Shown in pieces: positions 17,001 to 27,987 of a stretch of DNA of 64,000 nt. Origin of the DNA: Streptacidiphilus jiangxiensis (lineage in GTDB: Bacteria; Actinomycetota; Actinomycetes; Streptomycetales; Streptomycetaceae); the NCBI RefSeq assembly GCF_900109465.1, contig NZ_FOAZ01000007.1:286840-350839 (forward strand). The letters run 5' to 3'. The notes under the pieces were generated by a model. That model saw only the letters and a program-made list of their open reading frames with translations. It did not search any database and was not told the DNA's origin. The translations under genes were made by a program, and so were the position numbers. The stretch's first letter is position 1. Each line of letters opens with the position of its first letter.

Positions 17001-19851
17001 CGGCCTCGCGCACCTCGGGCCGTGCGGTGAGCGCCGCCTCGATCTCGCCGGGCTCGATCCGCACGCCGCGCAGCTTCAGCTGACGGTCGATGCGGCCCAG
17101 GAACTCCAGCGCGCCGTCCTCGCGGCGCAGCGCGAGGTCGCCGGTGGCGTACAGGCGCGTGCCCGGCGGCCCGTAGGGGTCGGGGCGGAAGCGGTCGGCG
17201 GTGGCGCCGGGGCGGCCGAGGTAGCCGCGGGCCAGCGCCACGCCGGCGATGTGCAGTTGACCGGGCACGCCGTCGGGGACCGGGCGGCCGCGCTCGTCCA
17301 GGACGTGGAGGCGGGTGTTCTGGATCGGCGTGCCGATGGGCAGGCGTGCCACGCCCTCGCACTGCGCGGGAGGGCAGGGCCAGGAGGAGACGTCGACAGC
17401 CGCCTCGGTGGGACCGTAGAGGTTGTCCACGCGCACGTCGAGCCGTCGCTGCAGCCGGGCGGCGAGCGCGGGCGGCAGTTCCTCGCCGCTGCACACGACC
17501 AGGCGCAGGGCCGTGCACGTCTCGATGTCCTCCTGTTCGACGAACGCGGCCAGCATGGACGGGACGAAGTGCGCGGCGGTGATCCGCTCGGCGGCGATGA
17601 CCTCGCGCAGGTAGGCCGGGTCCTTGTGGCCGCCCGGGCGGGCGAGCACGAGGCGGGCTCCCGCGAGCAGCGGCCAGAAGAACTCCCACACGGAGACGTC
17701 GAAGCCGGCCGGGGTCTTCTGCAGTACCGCGTCGTCGCCGGTCAGGGTGTAGGCGCGCTGCATCCAGTCGAGACGGTTGACGATGGCGGCGTGCGGGACC
17801 AGGACGCCCTTGGGGCGACCGGTGGAGCCGGAGGTGTAGATGGCGTAGGCGGGATCGAGCGGGCCCACCGCCGGCGCCGCGGCGGCTTCGCCGTCGGGTT
17901 CCTGCCGGACGAGGTCGTCCAGCAGCAGCGTCTGCGTGGCCTTCCCCGGTGCCTGCGCCGCGAGCCGGCGCTGCGTCAGCAGCAGGGGAGCGCCGGAGTC
18001 CTCGAGCACGAGGGCCAGGCGTTCGGGCGGGTAGTCGGGGTCGAGCGGCAGGTAGGCGGCTCCGGCGCCGAGCACCCCGAGCAGCGCGGTCACCAGGTCG
18101 AGTGAGCGCTCGGCGTGGACGGCGACCAGTGTGCCGGGACCCGCGCCACGCGCCCGCAGCGCACGGCTCACGCGCCGGGCACGGTCGGCGAGCTCGGCGC
18201 ACGTCAGGCTGCCCTCCTCGGCGGTGACGGCGATCCGGCCGGGAGTCAGGGCCAGCGCGGCGGCAAGACGCGCCGACAGGGTGTCCTGCTCGGGCACGGG
18301 AACGGTGGGGCCGTGGCCCGCCGCCAGGGCCGCCCGCTGTCCGGCCGGGTCCAGCAGGGGCAGGTCCGCGACGGGGGTGTCCGGATCGGCGAGGGCGGCC
18401 GCGAGCAGGGTCGTGAAGGCGCGGGCCAGCCGTCGCGCGGTGGCCCCGGTGAACAGGTCGGTGTTGTGGACGATCTGGCAGTGGAAGCCGTCCGGGCCCT
18501 CGACGACGTACAGCTCCAGGTCGAACCGGGCCGCCCAGGTGCTGACCGGGTAGGTCTCGGCGGTCACGGAGGATGCCTGCGTGCCGCCGCCGGGGCCGTA
18601 GTTCTGCAGGGCGAACAGGACCTGGAACACGGGAGAGCGGCTGGTGTCGCGCGCCGGGTCCAGGGCGGTCACCAGACGTTCGAACGGCAGGCCCTGGTGG
18701 GAGAACGCGTCGAGCGTGTCCGTCCGCACGGCCGTCAGGTGCTGGGCGAAGCTCCGCCCGGGGTCCAGCGTCGCCCGCAACGCCAGCATGTTCACGAAGC
18801 AGCCGACGACGTCCTCGAACTCCGGGCGGGTGCGCCCGGCCACCGGTGTGCCCACGGCGAAGTCGCGTTGCCCGCTGAACCGGCCCAGCAGCAGCTGGAA
18901 TGCGGTCAGCAGGACCATGAACGGGGTGGCGGCCCCGGCCCGGGCCATCTCGTTCACGCGCCGGCTGGTCTCCTCGCCGAGCGCAAAGGAGTGGGTGGCG
19001 CCGCAGAAGGTCTGCCGGGCCGGTCTGGGACGGTCCGGCGGCAGGTCCAGCGCCGGGACGCCGGCCAGGCGCGGCAGCCAGTAGCCCAGGTCGCGGGTCT
19101 CCTCGTCCCCGGCGTCGCGGCCGCGCTGCCAGGCGGCGAAGTCCCCGTAGCGGACCGCCGGTTCGGGCTGCGGTGCGGCGCCGTCGGCCAGCGCCAGCAG
19201 CTCCCGCAGCAGCAGTTCGGCGGACCAGCCGTCGCAGGCGAGGTGGTGCACGCGCAGGACCAGCACGTGCTCCTCGGGGCCGAGCCGGAGCAGGAGGGCG
19301 TGGGCCAGCGGGGCCCGCGCGGGGTCGACGGGCCGCGCGAGCTCCGCCTCGACGCGTTGCTGCGCCTCCTCCTCGCTCGCGACGGTGACCGTGGGGAGCG
19401 CGGGGGCGGCGTCGGGGTCCACGACGGCCACGGGGCGGCCGTCCTCGGTGGCGGGGAAGCGGGTGCGCAAGGCCTCGTGACGTCGGATCACCTGGTGCAG
19501 CGCGTGCTCCAGGGCGGCCGGGTCCAGGGCGCCGCGCAGGCGCCGGACCAGGGGAATGGTGTAGGCGGCGGTGCCGGGTGCGTACTGCTCCATGAACCAC
19601 AGCCGCTCCTGGGCGTACGACAGGGGCGGGTCCGGCTGGGTGCGGCGGGGGATCGGCGCGGGGGCCTCGCGTCCGGATGGCCGCAACCGTGCGGAGAGCA
19701 GCGAGGCGCGGGCGGTGGCAGCGTCGGTCGGCGAACCGGGTGCCGAGGGCCGGGCGGCGGTGGGCGGGGCCGGAGAGGGCCGGTCGGTGGCGGGCGGGGC
19801 CGGAGAGGGCGGTTCGGTGGTGGGCAGGTCGGTGGTGGGCAGGTCGGTCAT
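14041..19851 (-). CDS. NRPS module C-A-T-TE fused to an MFS exporter
   Basis: 1936 residues. ATG 19851 overlaps the upstream stop (ATGA). Order: Pro/Thr-rich leader; C domain with HHLACDG (~201); A domain with [11 protein letters not shown] (~670), [23 protein letters not shown] and TPSGKLDR; T domain with DLGGHSLL (~1062); TE (~1115-1370) with GHCAIG (~1200), GDRDPA and GHFFLKY. A Gly/Ala-rich linker (~1380-1470) leads into a complete 12-helix MFS domain (~1472-1890) starting [10 protein letters not shown], with [11 protein letters not shown] in loop 2-3. The pocket reads D-V-W-H-V-S-L-V-D-K, matching serine codes. It should add Ser, release the chain and perhaps export it. TE has Cys as nucleophile instead of Ser. 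Confidence 0.93.
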   Translation of the reverse strand: MTDLPTTDLPTTEPPSPAPPATDRPSPAPPTAARPSAPGSPTDAATARASLLSARLRPSGREAPAPIPRRTQPDPPLSYAQERLWFMEQYAPGTAAYTIPLVRRLRGALDPAALEHALHQVIRRHEALRTRFPATEDGRPVAVVDPDAAPALPTVTVASEEEAQQRVEAELARPVDPARAPLAHALLLRLGPEEHVLVLRVHHLACDGWSAELLLRELLALADGAAPQPEPAVRYGDFAAWQRGRDAGDEETRDLGYWLPRLAGVPALDLPPDRPRPARQTFCGATHSFALGEETSRRVNEMARAGAATPFMVLLTAFQLLLGRFSGQRDFAVGTPVAGRTRPEFEDVVGCFVNMLALRATLDPGRSFAQHLTAVRTDTLDAFSHQGLPFERLVTALDPARDTSRSPVFQVLFALQNYGPGGGTQASSVTAETYPVSTWAARFDLELYVVEGPDGFHCQIVHNTDLFTGATARRLARAFTTLLAAALADPDTPVADLPLLDPAGQRAALAAGHGPTVPVPEQDTLSARLAAALALTPGRIAVTAEEGSLTCAELADRARRVSRALRARGAGPGTLVAVHAERSLDLVTALLGVLGAGAAYLPLDPDYPPERLALVLEDSGAPLLLTQRRLAAQAPGKATQTLLLDDLVRQEPDGEAAAAPAVGPLDPAYAIYTSGSTGRPKGVLVPHAAIVNRLDWMQRAYTLTGDDAVLQKTPAGFDVSVWEFFWPLLAGARLVLARPGGHKDPAYLREVIAAERITAAHFVPSMLAAFVEQEDIETCTALRLVVCSGEELPPALAARLQRRLDVRVDNLYGPTEAAVDVSSWPCPPAQCEGVARLPIGTPIQNTRLHVLDERGRPVPDGVPGQLHIAGVALARGYLGRPGATADRFRPDPYGPPGTRLYATGDLALRREDGALEFLGRIDRQLKLRGVRIEPGEIEAALTARPEVREAAVVVREDRPGDKRLVAYVTATEAADTAPEPALLRAALKATLPDLFVPAAYVLLDRLPLTPSGKLDRSALPAPTPTRATGSGEPPAPGVQQDIARVWCDVLDVPEVGLDDDFFDLGGHSLLATQVVARLRTALGAGISVLDLFQNPTVRELADLAGTPTAERGPTPLLHDLTRRNSVSATPRLTLVCAPFGGGSAVVYQPVADALPDDCRLLALQMPGHDVGRDEEPLPFDELVDRCTAEILDRVTGPLALYGHCAIGSAVAVELARRLEAAGRGLEAVYVGGIFPFARPRSRAVRWLAAAARRDVLTGNRVYENWLRGLGLELGDLDQEQAHRIVRTMRRDSEDAEQRFTELLHRRVTPIAAPVVSVVGDRDPATEYADERFREWHFLSPRAALVVLDEAGHFFLKYRAAEVAAIVTGVHVALAEGAGDRLRGSAGERTWWLQAESSRSPAGAKPDPRGTAGEDTDATGTRADTGAGAGAGTGAGASAGSGAGSGAGAGGRAVAEGADDAAGEDRARTGTPPDMRRFLAVAGGQSLSLLGSALTEFAVPLWIYLHTGSVARFALLTVLSLIPGLLIAPIAGAVVDRADRRRVMLAGDLAAGGVQGLFALAAATGHLTVGAIYAFAMVLSVALTFQRLAYGSSIPQLVPKQYLGHANGLLQVVGGTSSVLAPVLATGLLALIGLDGILALDVTSYALAVAVTAAVRFPNTLPWRRRESLGEEIRQGLRHSWGNRGLRSMLLFFAVLNIFLSPLFLLLTPLTLSFGHLADAGRVSLCAGLGAVAGGLVMGFWGGPRHQRMRGVLLSALALACVSAVPGLSAQVWTVAVGAFAMCLSLGIMNGIYFTTVQVKVAQRFHGRVFALNTVISWSTLPLAFGVVAPLGTGLLNPLLTRHGALADSVGRVLGTGPGRGTALLYVLFALAMLAVVTVSLRLPTLRRFDATVPDAPPDDLLGLQILADRDHDRTQRSGPSGPHRPTHPTDKELQHR
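15505..15600. repeat. imperfect short tandem repeats encoding the Gly/Ala linker between TE and MFS
   Basis: The DNA consists of repeated ACCGGCAC/ACCCGCAC-like units, which encode alternating Gly-Ala with some Ser and Thr on the minus strand ([20 protein letters not shown]). Such slippage-prone sequence is expected to vary in length between strains. It marks the junction of the thioesterase and transporter parts. Confidence 0.7.
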
Positions 19852-22800
19852 GCGGTCGGGGTCCTTCCGAGGGATTCGGCCACCTCGTCGTCGGTCAGCC
19901 GGTCGATGTCGTCCAGCACCAGGGCGCGAACCGCCGCCGCCAGGCCGGCCAGGGTGCGGTGTTCGAAGAGCACCCGGACCGGAATCTCCACGTCCACGGT
20001 GGCGGACAGTCGCGCGGCCACCCGCAGGGCGTGCAGCGAGTGTCCGCCCAGGAGGAAGAAGTCGGCCTCGGGCCCGAGCGGACCGCACCCCAGCACCCCC
20101 GACCAAACGGCGGCCACGAGTTCCTCGGCCTCGTCACGCGGCTTCGACCACCCGGAGCGCCCGTCAGGCAGGTCCGCGTCCCTGGCAGCCGGCACGGCCG
20201 CCAGTGCGGCCAGCGCCGCCCGGTCCACCTTGCCCGTGCCGGTGAGCGGCAGGCGCTCCACCTGCCGCAGCCGCACCGGCAGCAGGCGGGAGGGCAGCGC
20301 GGCGGCCAGCGCGTCGTGCAGGGCGGAGAGGTCGTCGAGGCCGGTGACCACGAACGTGGTCAGCGCCTGGTCCACCACCGTCACCGCTGCGGCGGTCACC
20401 GCCGGGTGGGCGCACAGGACGCGTTCGATCCCGGCGGGCTCGACGCGCAACCCGCGAACCTTGACCTGGTCGTCGATCCGGCCGAGGTGGCGCAGGCGGC
20501 CGTCGGGGAGCCACAGGGCGAGGTCCCCGGTTGCGTACAGCCGGGATCCGGGCGGGCCGTAGGGGTCCGGGCGGAAGCGGTCGGCGGTCCGGGCCGGGTC
20601 GCCCCGGTAACCGCGGGCGAGTCCGGCGCCGCCGAGGTACAGCTCGCCGGGCGTGCCGACCGGCACCGGACGCATCCGGCTGTCGAGGACGTGCGCCTCG
20701 GTGTCGGCGAGCGGCCGTCCGATCGGCGGGTCCATGTCCTGCGGCACGACCGTGCCCGCGCCGATCTCCTGACCGTGGCCGACACCGGGGCTTTCGACGC
20801 CGCCGCCCGCGGCGAAAACGTCGCACGCGGTGGCGACGACGGTGGCCTCGGTGGGTCCGTAGGTGTTGACCAGACGCGGCCCGGGACCGACCGCGCGCCG
20901 CCAGGCCGCGACGGCGCCGGCGTGGGCCGTCTCCCCGCCCACCACGAGCAGGCGCAGGCCCGGGGGCCATGCGGTGGCCGGCTCGGCCGCCAGCGCGTGC
21001 CAGTAGCTGGTGGGCAGGTCGAGGACGGTCAGTGAGGCGCCGTCGGCCGTACGCAGGAAGTCGGGCAGGAGTTCGCCGCCCCCGGGGAGCAGGACCAGGG
21101 CGGCGCCCCGGGTCAGGGCCGGGAAGATCTCCTCGGCGTGGGTGTCGAAGGCGGGCGAGGCGAACTGCAGCACGCGGTCGCCGGGGCCGAGCCGGTACTC
21201 CTCGCCCATCCAGCGGACCCGGGCGGCCAGGCCCTCCCGGGTGACCATGACGGCCTTCGGCGCGCCGGTCGTGCCGGAGGTGTGGCACAGGTAGGCGAGC
21301 CCGGGGCCGGCGGGCGGTCCCGACGTGGCCGGGGTGGCGGGGCGGGGTCCGTCCTCGTCGAGGAGCAGATCGGCGCCCGACCCGGCCAGGAGCGCATCGA
21401 CGCGGGCAGGGGGGTCGTTCGGGTGCAGGCCGGTGTAGGCGGCGCCGGTGGCCAGGATCGCGAGCAGTGCGGCCACCAGGTGGACCGAACGCTCCCGGCG
21501 TACGGCCACGACCCGGCCCGGACCGCAGCCCGCCGCGCGCAGCCGGTCGGTCTCGCCGCGCACGAGCTCGGCCAGCTCGGCGTAGCTCCAGGCGCGGCCG
21601 CGGTCGTGGACCGCCGCGGCGGCGGGCGTGCGGGCCGCCTGGGCGGCGAAGAGCTCGGACACGTCCAGGGCGGGGGCCTCGGGGTGCGGCCCACGCGCGA
21701 GGGCGAGCAGGCGGTTGTGTTCCTCGGAGGTCAGCAGCGGCAGCAGGTCGACCGGTTGGTCGGGCGTGCGGGTCGCGGCGTCGACGAGCGTGGCCAGGTG
21801 ACGGGCGAGTTCCCGTCCGGCGGCGTGGTCGAAGAGGCTCAGCCGGTGGCCGAGCAGGAGGGTGAGGCCGTCGGTTCCGGTCATCCGGTCGTGGCCTTCG
21901 AGCGTCAGTGGGGCCTTGACGCGGTGCAGGCCGTCCCCGAAGGGCGTGACGGCCAGGCCGGGCAGGGCCCGCATGCTGCCGGTGGGGGCGCCCGCGCCGA
22001 GGACGAACATGGCCTGGTAGGGGCCGGCCGGGTCGCGCGGCAGTTCCTCGAACGGGACCTGGGGGTGGGCGTAGGCGGCGAAGAACCGGGACCGGTTGCG
22101 GCGCATCAGGTCCCGGAAGGAGGGTCGGTCGCCCAGCTCGGCCCGTAGCACCACGGTGCTGCTCAGGTACCCGAACAGCGGCTCGGTCTCCAGCTCGTCC
22201 CGGCAGGCGAGCGGGGTGCCGACGCAGACGTCCGTCGTCCCCGCCCAGCGGGCGACTAGCACCTGGAACGCGGAGAGCAGCACCACGAAGACACTGGTGC
22301 GCTCGGCCCTGGCCAGCTCGCGCACGCGCTGCTGTGCGTCGTGGGGGAGGGGAACGGGGTGGAACGCCCCGGCGGAGTCGCCGTCGGCGGCGAGTGCCTC
22401 GGGGCGGGTTCCCGCCGGGGCCAGCGCGGGTGCGCCGTCGAGCTCGCGCAGCCAGTGGGCGCGGTCGGCGGCGGCCCGTTCCCGCAGGAGCTCCGCGTGC
22501 CGGTGGAAGGGTCGGGCCAGGGCCGGCGGTTGGTCCTGTCGGCCCGCGAGCAGGCTTTCGTAGCGATCCGCGAGCTCCGCGGCCCACAGGTCCAGGGACC
22601 AGCCGTCGGCGGCGATGTGGTGCACCACCAGGCTGAGCACGTGGTCCTCGGGGCCCAGACGCAGCAGGCCCAGGCGCACCGGCGGCTGCTCGCACAGGTC
22701 GAACGGCAGGTCCAGGCGGCGGCGCAGTTCCCGCGTCGCCATGGCCTGCGGGTCGGCCGATCCGCTCAGGTCCACCAGATCCAGCGGTACCCCGGCCGGG

Positions 22801-23033
22801 CGCACCCGCCCGCGGGCGACGCCCTCGTCGTCGACGTAGACGGTGCGTAGCGGCTCATGGCGCTCGGCCAGGTCCGCGAGTGCCGCCTCGAGGACCGGCC
22901 GGTGCAGCGTGCCGCGCAGGCGGGCGTTCCAGTAGACGTGGTAGGCGGTGTCCTGCGGGTCGAGCCGGTGCAGGAACCAGAGCCGTTCCTGCGCGGGGGA
23001 GAGACGGAAGTCCAGCCGTCGGTCGTCGCTCAC
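19848..23033 (-). CDS. NRPS module C-A-T, basic amino acid predicted
   Basis: 1061 residues from GTG 23033 (GTGA overlap with the upstream stop). C domain: HHIAADGWS near residue 137. A domain: a variant A3, [14 protein letters not shown] (~583), A5 [11 protein letters not shown] and A10 TGTGKVDR. T domain: LLGGHSLH (~994). The A2 region ([14 protein letters not shown]) also departs from the common AYVPLDP form. Pocket residues read D-T-E-D-V-G-T-V-V-K by eye. Two acidic residues at positions 239 and 278 point to a positively charged side chain such as Lys, Orn or a diamino acid; I cannot name it with certainty. No epimerase or methylase domain is present. Confidence 0.9.
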   Translation of the reverse strand: MSDDRRLDFRLSPAQERLWFLHRLDPQDTAYHVYWNARLRGTLHRPVLEAALADLAERHEPLRTVYVDDEGVARGRVRPAGVPLDLVDLSGSADPQAMATRELRRRLDLPFDLCEQPPVRLGLLRLGPEDHVLSLVVHHIAADGWSLDLWAAELADRYESLLAGRQDQPPALARPFHRHAELLRERAAADRAHWLRELDGAPALAPAGTRPEALAADGDSAGAFHPVPLPHDAQQRVRELARAERTSVFVVLLSAFQVLVARWAGTTDVCVGTPLACRDELETEPLFGYLSSTVVLRAELGDRPSFRDLMRRNRSRFFAAYAHPQVPFEELPRDPAGPYQAMFVLGAGAPTGSMRALPGLAVTPFGDGLHRVKAPLTLEGHDRMTGTDGLTLLLGHRLSLFDHAAGRELARHLATLVDAATRTPDQPVDLLPLLTSEEHNRLLALARGPHPEAPALDVSELFAAQAARTPAAAAVHDRGRAWSYAELAELVRGETDRLRAAGCGPGRVVAVRRERSVHLVAALLAILATGAAYTGLHPNDPPARVDALLAGSGADLLLDEDGPRPATPATSGPPAGPGLAYLCHTSGTTGAPKAVMVTREGLAARVRWMGEEYRLGPGDRVLQFASPAFDTHAEEIFPALTRGAALVLLPGGGELLPDFLRTADGASLTVLDLPTSYWHALAAEPATAWPPGLRLLVVGGETAHAGAVAAWRRAVGPGPRLVNTYGPTEATVVATACDVFAAGGGVESPGVGHGQEIGAGTVVPQDMDPPIGRPLADTEAHVLDSRMRPVPVGTPGELYLGGAGLARGYRGDPARTADRFRPDPYGPPGSRLYATGDLALWLPDGRLRHLGRIDDQVKVRGLRVEPAGIERVLCAHPAVTAAAVTVVDQALTTFVVTGLDDLSALHDALAAALPSRLLPVRLRQVERLPLTGTGKVDRAALAALAAVPAARDADLPDGRSGWSKPRDEAEELVAAVWSGVLGCGPLGPEADFFLLGGHSLHALRVAARLSATVDVEIPVRVLFEHRTLAGLAAAVRALVLDDIDRLTDDEVAESLGRTPTA

Positions 23034-26000
23034 GCGAGCTCCTCCACGGCCCGGCTCAGTCCGGTGATCGTCGGGGTGTCGAAGTAGGCGTGGAGGGGGA
23101 GGTCGACGCCGAGCCGGTCGCGGACCCGGGCGGCGATCCGCGAGATGACCAGGGAGTGCCCGCCGAGGTCGAAGAGGTCCTCGTCGGGGCCGACCGCGTC
23201 CACGCCGAGCACCTCGCACCAGATGGCGTGCATCTCGGCCGCCGTGCCCTCGTACGCGACCGCGGCCGGTTCGCCGGCGCGGGTGGGCGCGAGGGCGGGC
23301 AGCGCGGACCGGTCCAGCTTGCCGTTGAGCGTGGTCGGCAGGGCGTCGAGCCGGACGACGGTCGTCGGCACGGCGTAGCCGGGAAGGAGGGCCACCAGGT
23401 GGGCGCGCACCGCGGCCGGGTCGGCGTCGCCAGTCACGTAGCCGACGAGGGTGTCGCCGTGGAGCCGGGCGGCGGCGGCCCGTACCTGAGGGGCCGTGCG
23501 CAGCGCGGCCTCCACCTCGCCCAGTTCGATGCGATGGCCGCGCACCTTGACCTGGTCGTCCAGGCGGCCGAGGAACTCCAGCCCGCCGTCGGCCCGGTGG
23601 CGGACCAGGTCGCCGGTGCGGTACATGCGGGCGCCGGGGGCTCCCCAGGGGTTGGGGACGAAACGGTCGGCGGTCAGCGCCGGTCGGCGCAGGTAGCCCT
23701 GCGACAGTCCGGCGCCGCCGATGAACAGCTCGCCGGGCACCCCGATCGGACACAGCCGCCCACGCCGGTCCAGCACACGCAGCCGGGTGCCCGGGATCGC
23801 CGTGCCGATCAGGACGTGCGGCGGGTCGGGCGGGAGTTCCCAGCCACTGGACCAGATCGTCGTCTCGGTCGGCCCGTAGAGGTTGACGGCGCGTCCGGTG
23901 CGGGCGCGCAGCTCCCGGGCGACGGGCAGCGGCAGAGCCTCGCCGCCGACGAGGGCGGTGATGCGGGGGGCGTGCAGGCCGGCGGCGAGCAGGACCTGCC
24001 AGCCCGTGGGCGTGGCCTGCAGGTGGGTCACCGCGCGTTCGCGGGCCAGCCGGGCCAGGTCCGTGCCGTCGCCGGCTGCCTGCTCCTCGTCGGGGAGCAC
24101 CAGGCGGCCGCCGGTGGTGAGCGGCAGATGCGTCTCCAGCCCGGAGATGTCGAAGGAGACGGAGGTGAGCCCGAGCCAGGTCGCCTCCGGGCCGGTGCCG
24201 CCGACGAGCGAGGCGGTGGCGTCCAGGAAGGCGGTGAGCGCGCCGTGGGCGACGGCGACGCCCTTGGGCCGCCCGGTCGAACCGGAGGTGTAGAGCACGT
24301 ACGCGGTGTCCTGCGCGCCCGGTGGCGGCCCGTCCAGGGCGCGCGACCGCAGATCGTGCCCTGTCTCGCAGCCGTCCACGCGGACCTGCGGCGTGGCGCA
24401 GTCCTGGGGCAGCCGGTCCGCGGACGCCGAGGACACCAGCACGCAGCGGGCCCCGGAGTCCTCCAGTGCGAGCGAGGTCCGGGTGGCCGCGTAGCGGGGG
24501 TCGAGCGGAAGATAGGCCGCGCCCGCCCGCCAGACGCCCAGCAGCGCGGCGATCAGGGCGGGCGAACGCTCCACGAAGACGCCGACCACGTCGCCGGGCG
24601 CCACGCCGTGCGCGCGCAGGCGACGCGCGATCTCCGCGCTCATGCCGTCCAGCGCACGGTAGCTGACGACGCTTCGCTCCGCGGCGCCGTGGCAGTCCCC
24701 GCCGCTCGCGTCCAGGGCCGGGGCGTCCGGCGTGGCGCGAGCCTGAACGAGGAAGCGGTCCAGCGCCGTGGCGCCCGCGGTCGCAGTCAGCGCCGGGCCG
24801 TCGCCCAGGAGGAGGAGCTCGGCCCGCTCCGGCTCGGGCAGCAGATCGGCGTCGAGGGCGGGCGCGTCGGGGGCGGAGACGAGCGAGCGCAGCAGGGTGA
24901 GGTAGCGCTCGCTCACGCGGCGTGCGGTGTCCGCGGTGAACAGCCCGGTGGACCAGCTGAGGTGGCACTCGGTGCGCCCCGGACCACGCCAGACCTCCAT
25001 CGCGAGATCGCACTTGGCCTGGCCGTAGTCGATCTCCAGCACGTCGCCGGAGCCGCCGCCCAGGGCGAAGCCGTCGGAGTCGATGTGCTGGAGGGCGAAC
25101 ATGGTCTGGTAGACGGGCGTGCGTGAGCGGTCGCGGGCCACCTCCAGACGTCCGAGCAGCTCCGCGAAGGGCATGTGCTGGTGGGTGAAGGCGGCCAGTG
25201 TCCGGGAGCGGACCCGGTCCACGAGGGCGTCGAAGCTCGGGTCGCCGCTCAGGTCGGCGCGCAGCGCGACGGTGGTGGCCAGGCACCCGACCACCTCCTC
25301 GTGCTCGACCCGGGTGCGACCGGCGACGGGGGTGCCCACGCAGAAGTCGAGTTGGCCGCTGTGCCGGGCCAGCAGGACCTGCCAGGCGGCCAGCAGCACC
25401 ATGAAGGCGGTGCAGCGGTGGGCGCGGGCCAGCTTGTCGATGTCGGCCAGCAGTGCGGTGGGGAGCTCGGTCTTGTGCAGGCCGCCGGTGCTGACGCGGA
25501 CCGGTGCGCGCGGCAGGTCGGTCGGGAGCTCCAGGTCCGGCGCCCCGGTCAGTTCACCGGTCCAGTGGTCCAGAGCGGCCCGGCTGCGCGCGCGGCCCTC
25601 GGGGCCGAGCAGTTCGGCGGTGTAGTCGCCGTGGGTGTGGGCGAGCGGGGCGAGCGGGGACGGCTTGCCCTCGGCGTAGGCCTCGTAGACGTGGGCGATC
25701 TCGGCCCCGAGCACCCGGATCGACCAGCCGTCCGCGGCGATGTGGTGCACCACCACGCACAGGACGTGGTCCTGCGGCGCCAGGCGCAGCAGGGTGGCCC
25801 GCACGGGCGCGCCGGCGGCCAGGTCGAACGGACGCCGGACGCGCGAGAGGACCTCGGTGTGGGCGGCCCGCAGCGCGGCCCCGGGGTCCGGCGCGTGGCC
25901 GGGGCCGTCGAGGTCGACCAGCTCGAGCGCGATGGTCGTGGACGGGTCGGTGCGGGCCAGCGGGACGCCGTCGGTCTCGGTGTAGTGGGTGCGCAGCGTC

Positions 26001-26158
26001 TCGTGACGGGACACCACCTCGTCCAGGGCGCGCCCCAGCACGGCCGGGTCGAGAGCGCCGTGCAGGCGGTGCACCCAGAAGATGTTGTAGGAGGCGTCCT
26101 CGGGGTCCAGCTGTTGCAGGAACCACAGACGTTCCTGGTGGGGGGAGAGCTCAGGCAC
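23030..26158 (-). CDS. NRPS module C-A-T, glycine predicted
   Basis: 1042 residues from ATG 26158, which overlaps the end of the T-C gene by 8 bases. C domain: HHIAADGWS near residue 136 and [12 protein letters not shown] domain: [14 protein letters not shown] (~621), [33 protein letters not shown] and TLNGKLDR. T domain: DLGGHSLV (~996). Pocket residues read D-I-L-Q-L-G-L-I-W-K, which agrees with known Gly codes, so glycine is the likely substrate. The protein ends right after the T domain, so the chain passes in trans to the next module, encoded directly downstream. Confidence 0.92.
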   Translation of the reverse strand: MPELSPHQERLWFLQQLDPEDASYNIFWVHRLHGALDPAVLGRALDEVVSRHETLRTHYTETDGVPLARTDPSTTIALELVDLDGPGHAPDPGAALRAAHTEVLSRVRRPFDLAAGAPVRATLLRLAPQDHVLCVVVHHIAADGWSIRVLGAEIAHVYEAYAEGKPSPLAPLAHTHGDYTAELLGPEGRARSRAALDHWTGELTGAPDLELPTDLPRAPVRVSTGGLHKTELPTALLADIDKLARAHRCTAFMVLLAAWQVLLARHSGQLDFCVGTPVAGRTRVEHEEVVGCLATTVALRADLSGDPSFDALVDRVRSRTLAAFTHQHMPFAELLGRLEVARDRSRTPVYQTMFALQHIDSDGFALGGGSGDVLEIDYGQAKCDLAMEVWRGPGRTECHLSWSTGLFTADTARRVSERYLTLLRSLVSAPDAPALDADLLPEPERAELLLLGDGPALTATAGATALDRFLVQARATPDAPALDASGGDCHGAAERSVVSYRALDGMSAEIARRLRAHGVAPGDVVGVFVERSPALIAALLGVWRAGAAYLPLDPRYAATRTSLALEDSGARCVLVSSASADRLPQDCATPQVRVDGCETGHDLRSRALDGPPPGAQDTAYVLYTSGSTGRPKGVAVAHGALTAFLDATASLVGGTGPEATWLGLTSVSFDISGLETHLPLTTGGRLVLPDEEQAAGDGTDLARLARERAVTHLQATPTGWQVLLAAGLHAPRITALVGGEALPLPVARELRARTGRAVNLYGPTETTIWSSGWELPPDPPHVLIGTAIPGTRLRVLDRRGRLCPIGVPGELFIGGAGLSQGYLRRPALTADRFVPNPWGAPGARMYRTGDLVRHRADGGLEFLGRLDDQVKVRGHRIELGEVEAALRTAPQVRAAAARLHGDTLVGYVTGDADPAAVRAHLVALLPGYAVPTTVVRLDALPTTLNGKLDRSALPALAPTRAGEPAAVAYEGTAAEMHAIWCEVLGVDAVGPDEDLFDLGGHSLVISRIAARVRDRLGVDLPLHAYFDTPTITGLSRAVEELA

Positions 26159-27809
26159 GGGCGGGCTCCTGACCGTGGGCGACGGCTTCGACGTGCGCGC
26201 GGAAGGCCTCGGCGAGGGCGGCAGCGGTGGCGCCGTCGAAGGCGTGGTGGTTGTGGACGACGGCGGCCTCGAGCGTGCCGTCCGGTCGTTCCTCGGCGAT
26301 CAGCTCGGGGGTGCTCAGGTCCGGCTCCCCGTTCGGCGTGGGCCAGTCCAGGCTCTGCTGCTCGCGCGGCAGCGCGAAGGCCTCGGAGCGCAGTCCGGGG
26401 AAGAACGGGGTGCCGCCCCAGCTCTCGTAGTGGATGCGTGCGGGGTAGGGCACCTGCAGCGCGGTCTCGTGGTAGGCGTGGAACTGGTGGCGGGCGGCAT
26501 CGAGGGCGGCCGTGCGCACGCGCTCCAGCAGCGCGGCGAAGTCGGGCCGCCCGCTCGTGTCCACGCGGATGAGCAGGGACTGGACCAGGCACCCGATCAG
26601 CGCGTCGTGCTCCGGCAGGGTGCGGCCGGGCACGGGGGACATCAGCACGATGTCGTCGGCGCCGGTCCACTCGTGCAGGACGGCGGTCCAGCAGGTGGCG
26701 GCGCCCATGAAGGCCGTGCCGCCCGTGGCGGCGACGCGCTCGCGGAAACGGGCCCACAAAGGTGCGGCGAGCGTGAGCGGGTGGCGCCGCCGGGAGAAGC
26801 GGTGCGCCTCACGCCGGCCCGGGAACGGTTCCAGCGCGCGGGGCGCGCCGTGCAGGGTCCGCTGCCAGTAGGGCCGGTTCAGCGTCCACTGCTGTGCGGT
26901 CCAGTCGCAGTAGGCCTCGTGGTCCAGCGTCAGCGGTGGCAGCGGATCGCGGTCGCCGGTCTGCAACGCCGAGTAGCGCAGGCCGAGTTCACGCAGCAGG
27001 ACGCCCAGGGACCAGCCGTCGAAGACGAAGTGGTGGACGGCGAGGACGACCACCCAGTCGTCGGGGGCGAGGCGGACCGCCAAGGCGCGTACGAGCGGGT
27101 CGTGCGGCAGCTCCGGGGCCAGGTCGCGGGCCGCGCGGGCGAGCTCGGCCGCGTGCCGTTCGCGTTCCTGCGGGGTCTCTCCCTGTGCGTCGACGACCTC
27201 GACCACGGGGGGCCGGTGCGCGGTGGTGGAGGGGGAGAGACGCCCGGTCGGGGTGGCCCGGAAGGCGGTGCGCAGCGGGGAGTGACGGCGGGTCACCGCG
27301 TCGAGTGCTTGCCGCAGCAGCTCAGGGTCGAACGGCTCGTGGAGGCGCAGGGCCGTGCAGACGGTGCCGGGGTCCCGGGGCGGGTCGGTGGCGGCCATCC
27401 AGTCCAGGAACTCCCACTGCTGGGTGGTGAGCCGCTGTCCCGGTCCGGGACCGCCCGCCGGGGCGTCCGGGGCGTCCGGGGCGTCCGGGGCGTCCGGCGC
27501 GTGCGGCGGGTCGGCGGTCGCCGCGGCGGCCCCGGCGGTGGAGTCGATCCAGGCGGCCTGTCCGCGCAGGCGGGGGCGGTCGAAGGCCAGCGTCACGGGC
27601 AGGTCGACGCCGAACAGCCGTCCGGCCTCGACCGCCAGGCGGGAGGCGCGGAAGGAGTCCCCGCCCAGGGCGAAGAAGTCGTCGTCGAGGCCGATCCGGG
27701 GGACGCCGAGGAGCCGCCGCCAGATCCGGGCGAGGACGGTCGCAGTGGCGGTCCACTGCGCTGACTGCTGGTCAGCGAGGGTGCTGCCGTGACTCGGTGA
27801 AGCATCCAT
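26151..27809 (-). CDS. free-standing T-C didomain NRPS protein (loading/starter)
   Basis: About 552 residues. ATG 27809 is used, but GTG 27863 is also possible and neither has a strong ribosome binding site. A carrier domain comes first, with DDDFFALGGDSFRAS (Ser near residue 47). A disordered linker of APD repeats follows, then a condensation domain with HHFVFDGWS (~257), MSPVPGRTLPEHDALIGC and late NHHAFDG. There is no A domain, so the carrier must be charged in trans; the AMP ligase starting at 27988 is the obvious candidate. The C domain would then pass the starter acyl group to the Gly module. It is the first gene of the leftward operon. Confidence 0.88.
   Translation of the reverse strand: MDASPSHGSTLADQQSAQWTATATVLARIWRRLLGVPRIGLDDDFFALGGDSFRASRLAVEAGRLFGVDLPVTLAFDRPRLRGQAAWIDSTAGAAAATADPPHAPDAPDAPDAPDAPAGGPGPGQRLTTQQWEFLDWMAATDPPRDPGTVCTALRLHEPFDPELLRQALDAVTRRHSPLRTAFRATPTGRLSPSTTAHRPPVVEVVDAQGETPQERERHAAELARAARDLAPELPHDPLVRALAVRLAPDDWVVVLAVHHFVFDGWSLGVLLRELGLRYSALQTGDRDPLPPLTLDHEAYCDWTAQQWTLNRPYWQRTLHGAPRALEPFPGRREAHRFSRRRHPLTLAAPLWARFRERVAATGGTAFMGAATCWTAVLHEWTGADDIVLMSPVPGRTLPEHDALIGCLVQSLLIRVDTSGRPDFAALLERVRTAALDAARHQFHAYHETALQVPYPARIHYESWGGTPFFPGLRSEAFALPREQQSLDWPTPNGEPDLSTPELIAEERPDGTLEAAVVHNHHAFDGATAAALAEAFRAHVEAVAHGQEPARA
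27462..27497. repeat. 9-bp tandem repeat, four copies
   Basis: Four exact copies of GGCGTCCGG encode the repeated Ala-Pro-Asp linker between the T and C domains on the minus strand. In-frame expansion or contraction would only change linker length. Confidence 0.85.
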
Positions 27810-27987
27810 GGGAAGCGTCCAAGGTGGTTCGCAGACGGCGGGACGGGCGGTGCGAGTGAGCACTCTGGCTCATGAAGACGATCTCTGCAAGAGGATTCAG
27901 AAACTTGCTGCAACCCCTTCCCAAGCATGTTTCGGCGCTGTTACCGTCCCGGGCTGTCCGCAGTCGAACAGCCGAAGGGGGCGCGCC
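27810..27987. promoter_or_regulatory. divergent promoter region of the two NRPS operons
   Basis: This is the only non-coding stretch between the leftward (T-C first) and rightward (AMP ligase first) operons, so promoters for both must lie here or just inside. TTGCTGCAA near 27903 and TTACCGT near 27940 are weak promoter-like elements. AAGGGGG just upstream of ATG 27988 is the ribosome binding site of the rightward operon. No pathway-specific regulator gene lies in the cluster. Confidence 0.5.

Noticed and set aside
15157-18105. 982-codon rightward frame opposite the NRPS-MFS gene
   Set aside because: Shadow of the real gene; no domain and Gly/Arg/Glu-rich throughout.
22880-25126. 748-codon rightward frame opposite two NRPS genes
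   Set aside because: Same kind of shadow; NRPS core motifs lie on the minus strand.
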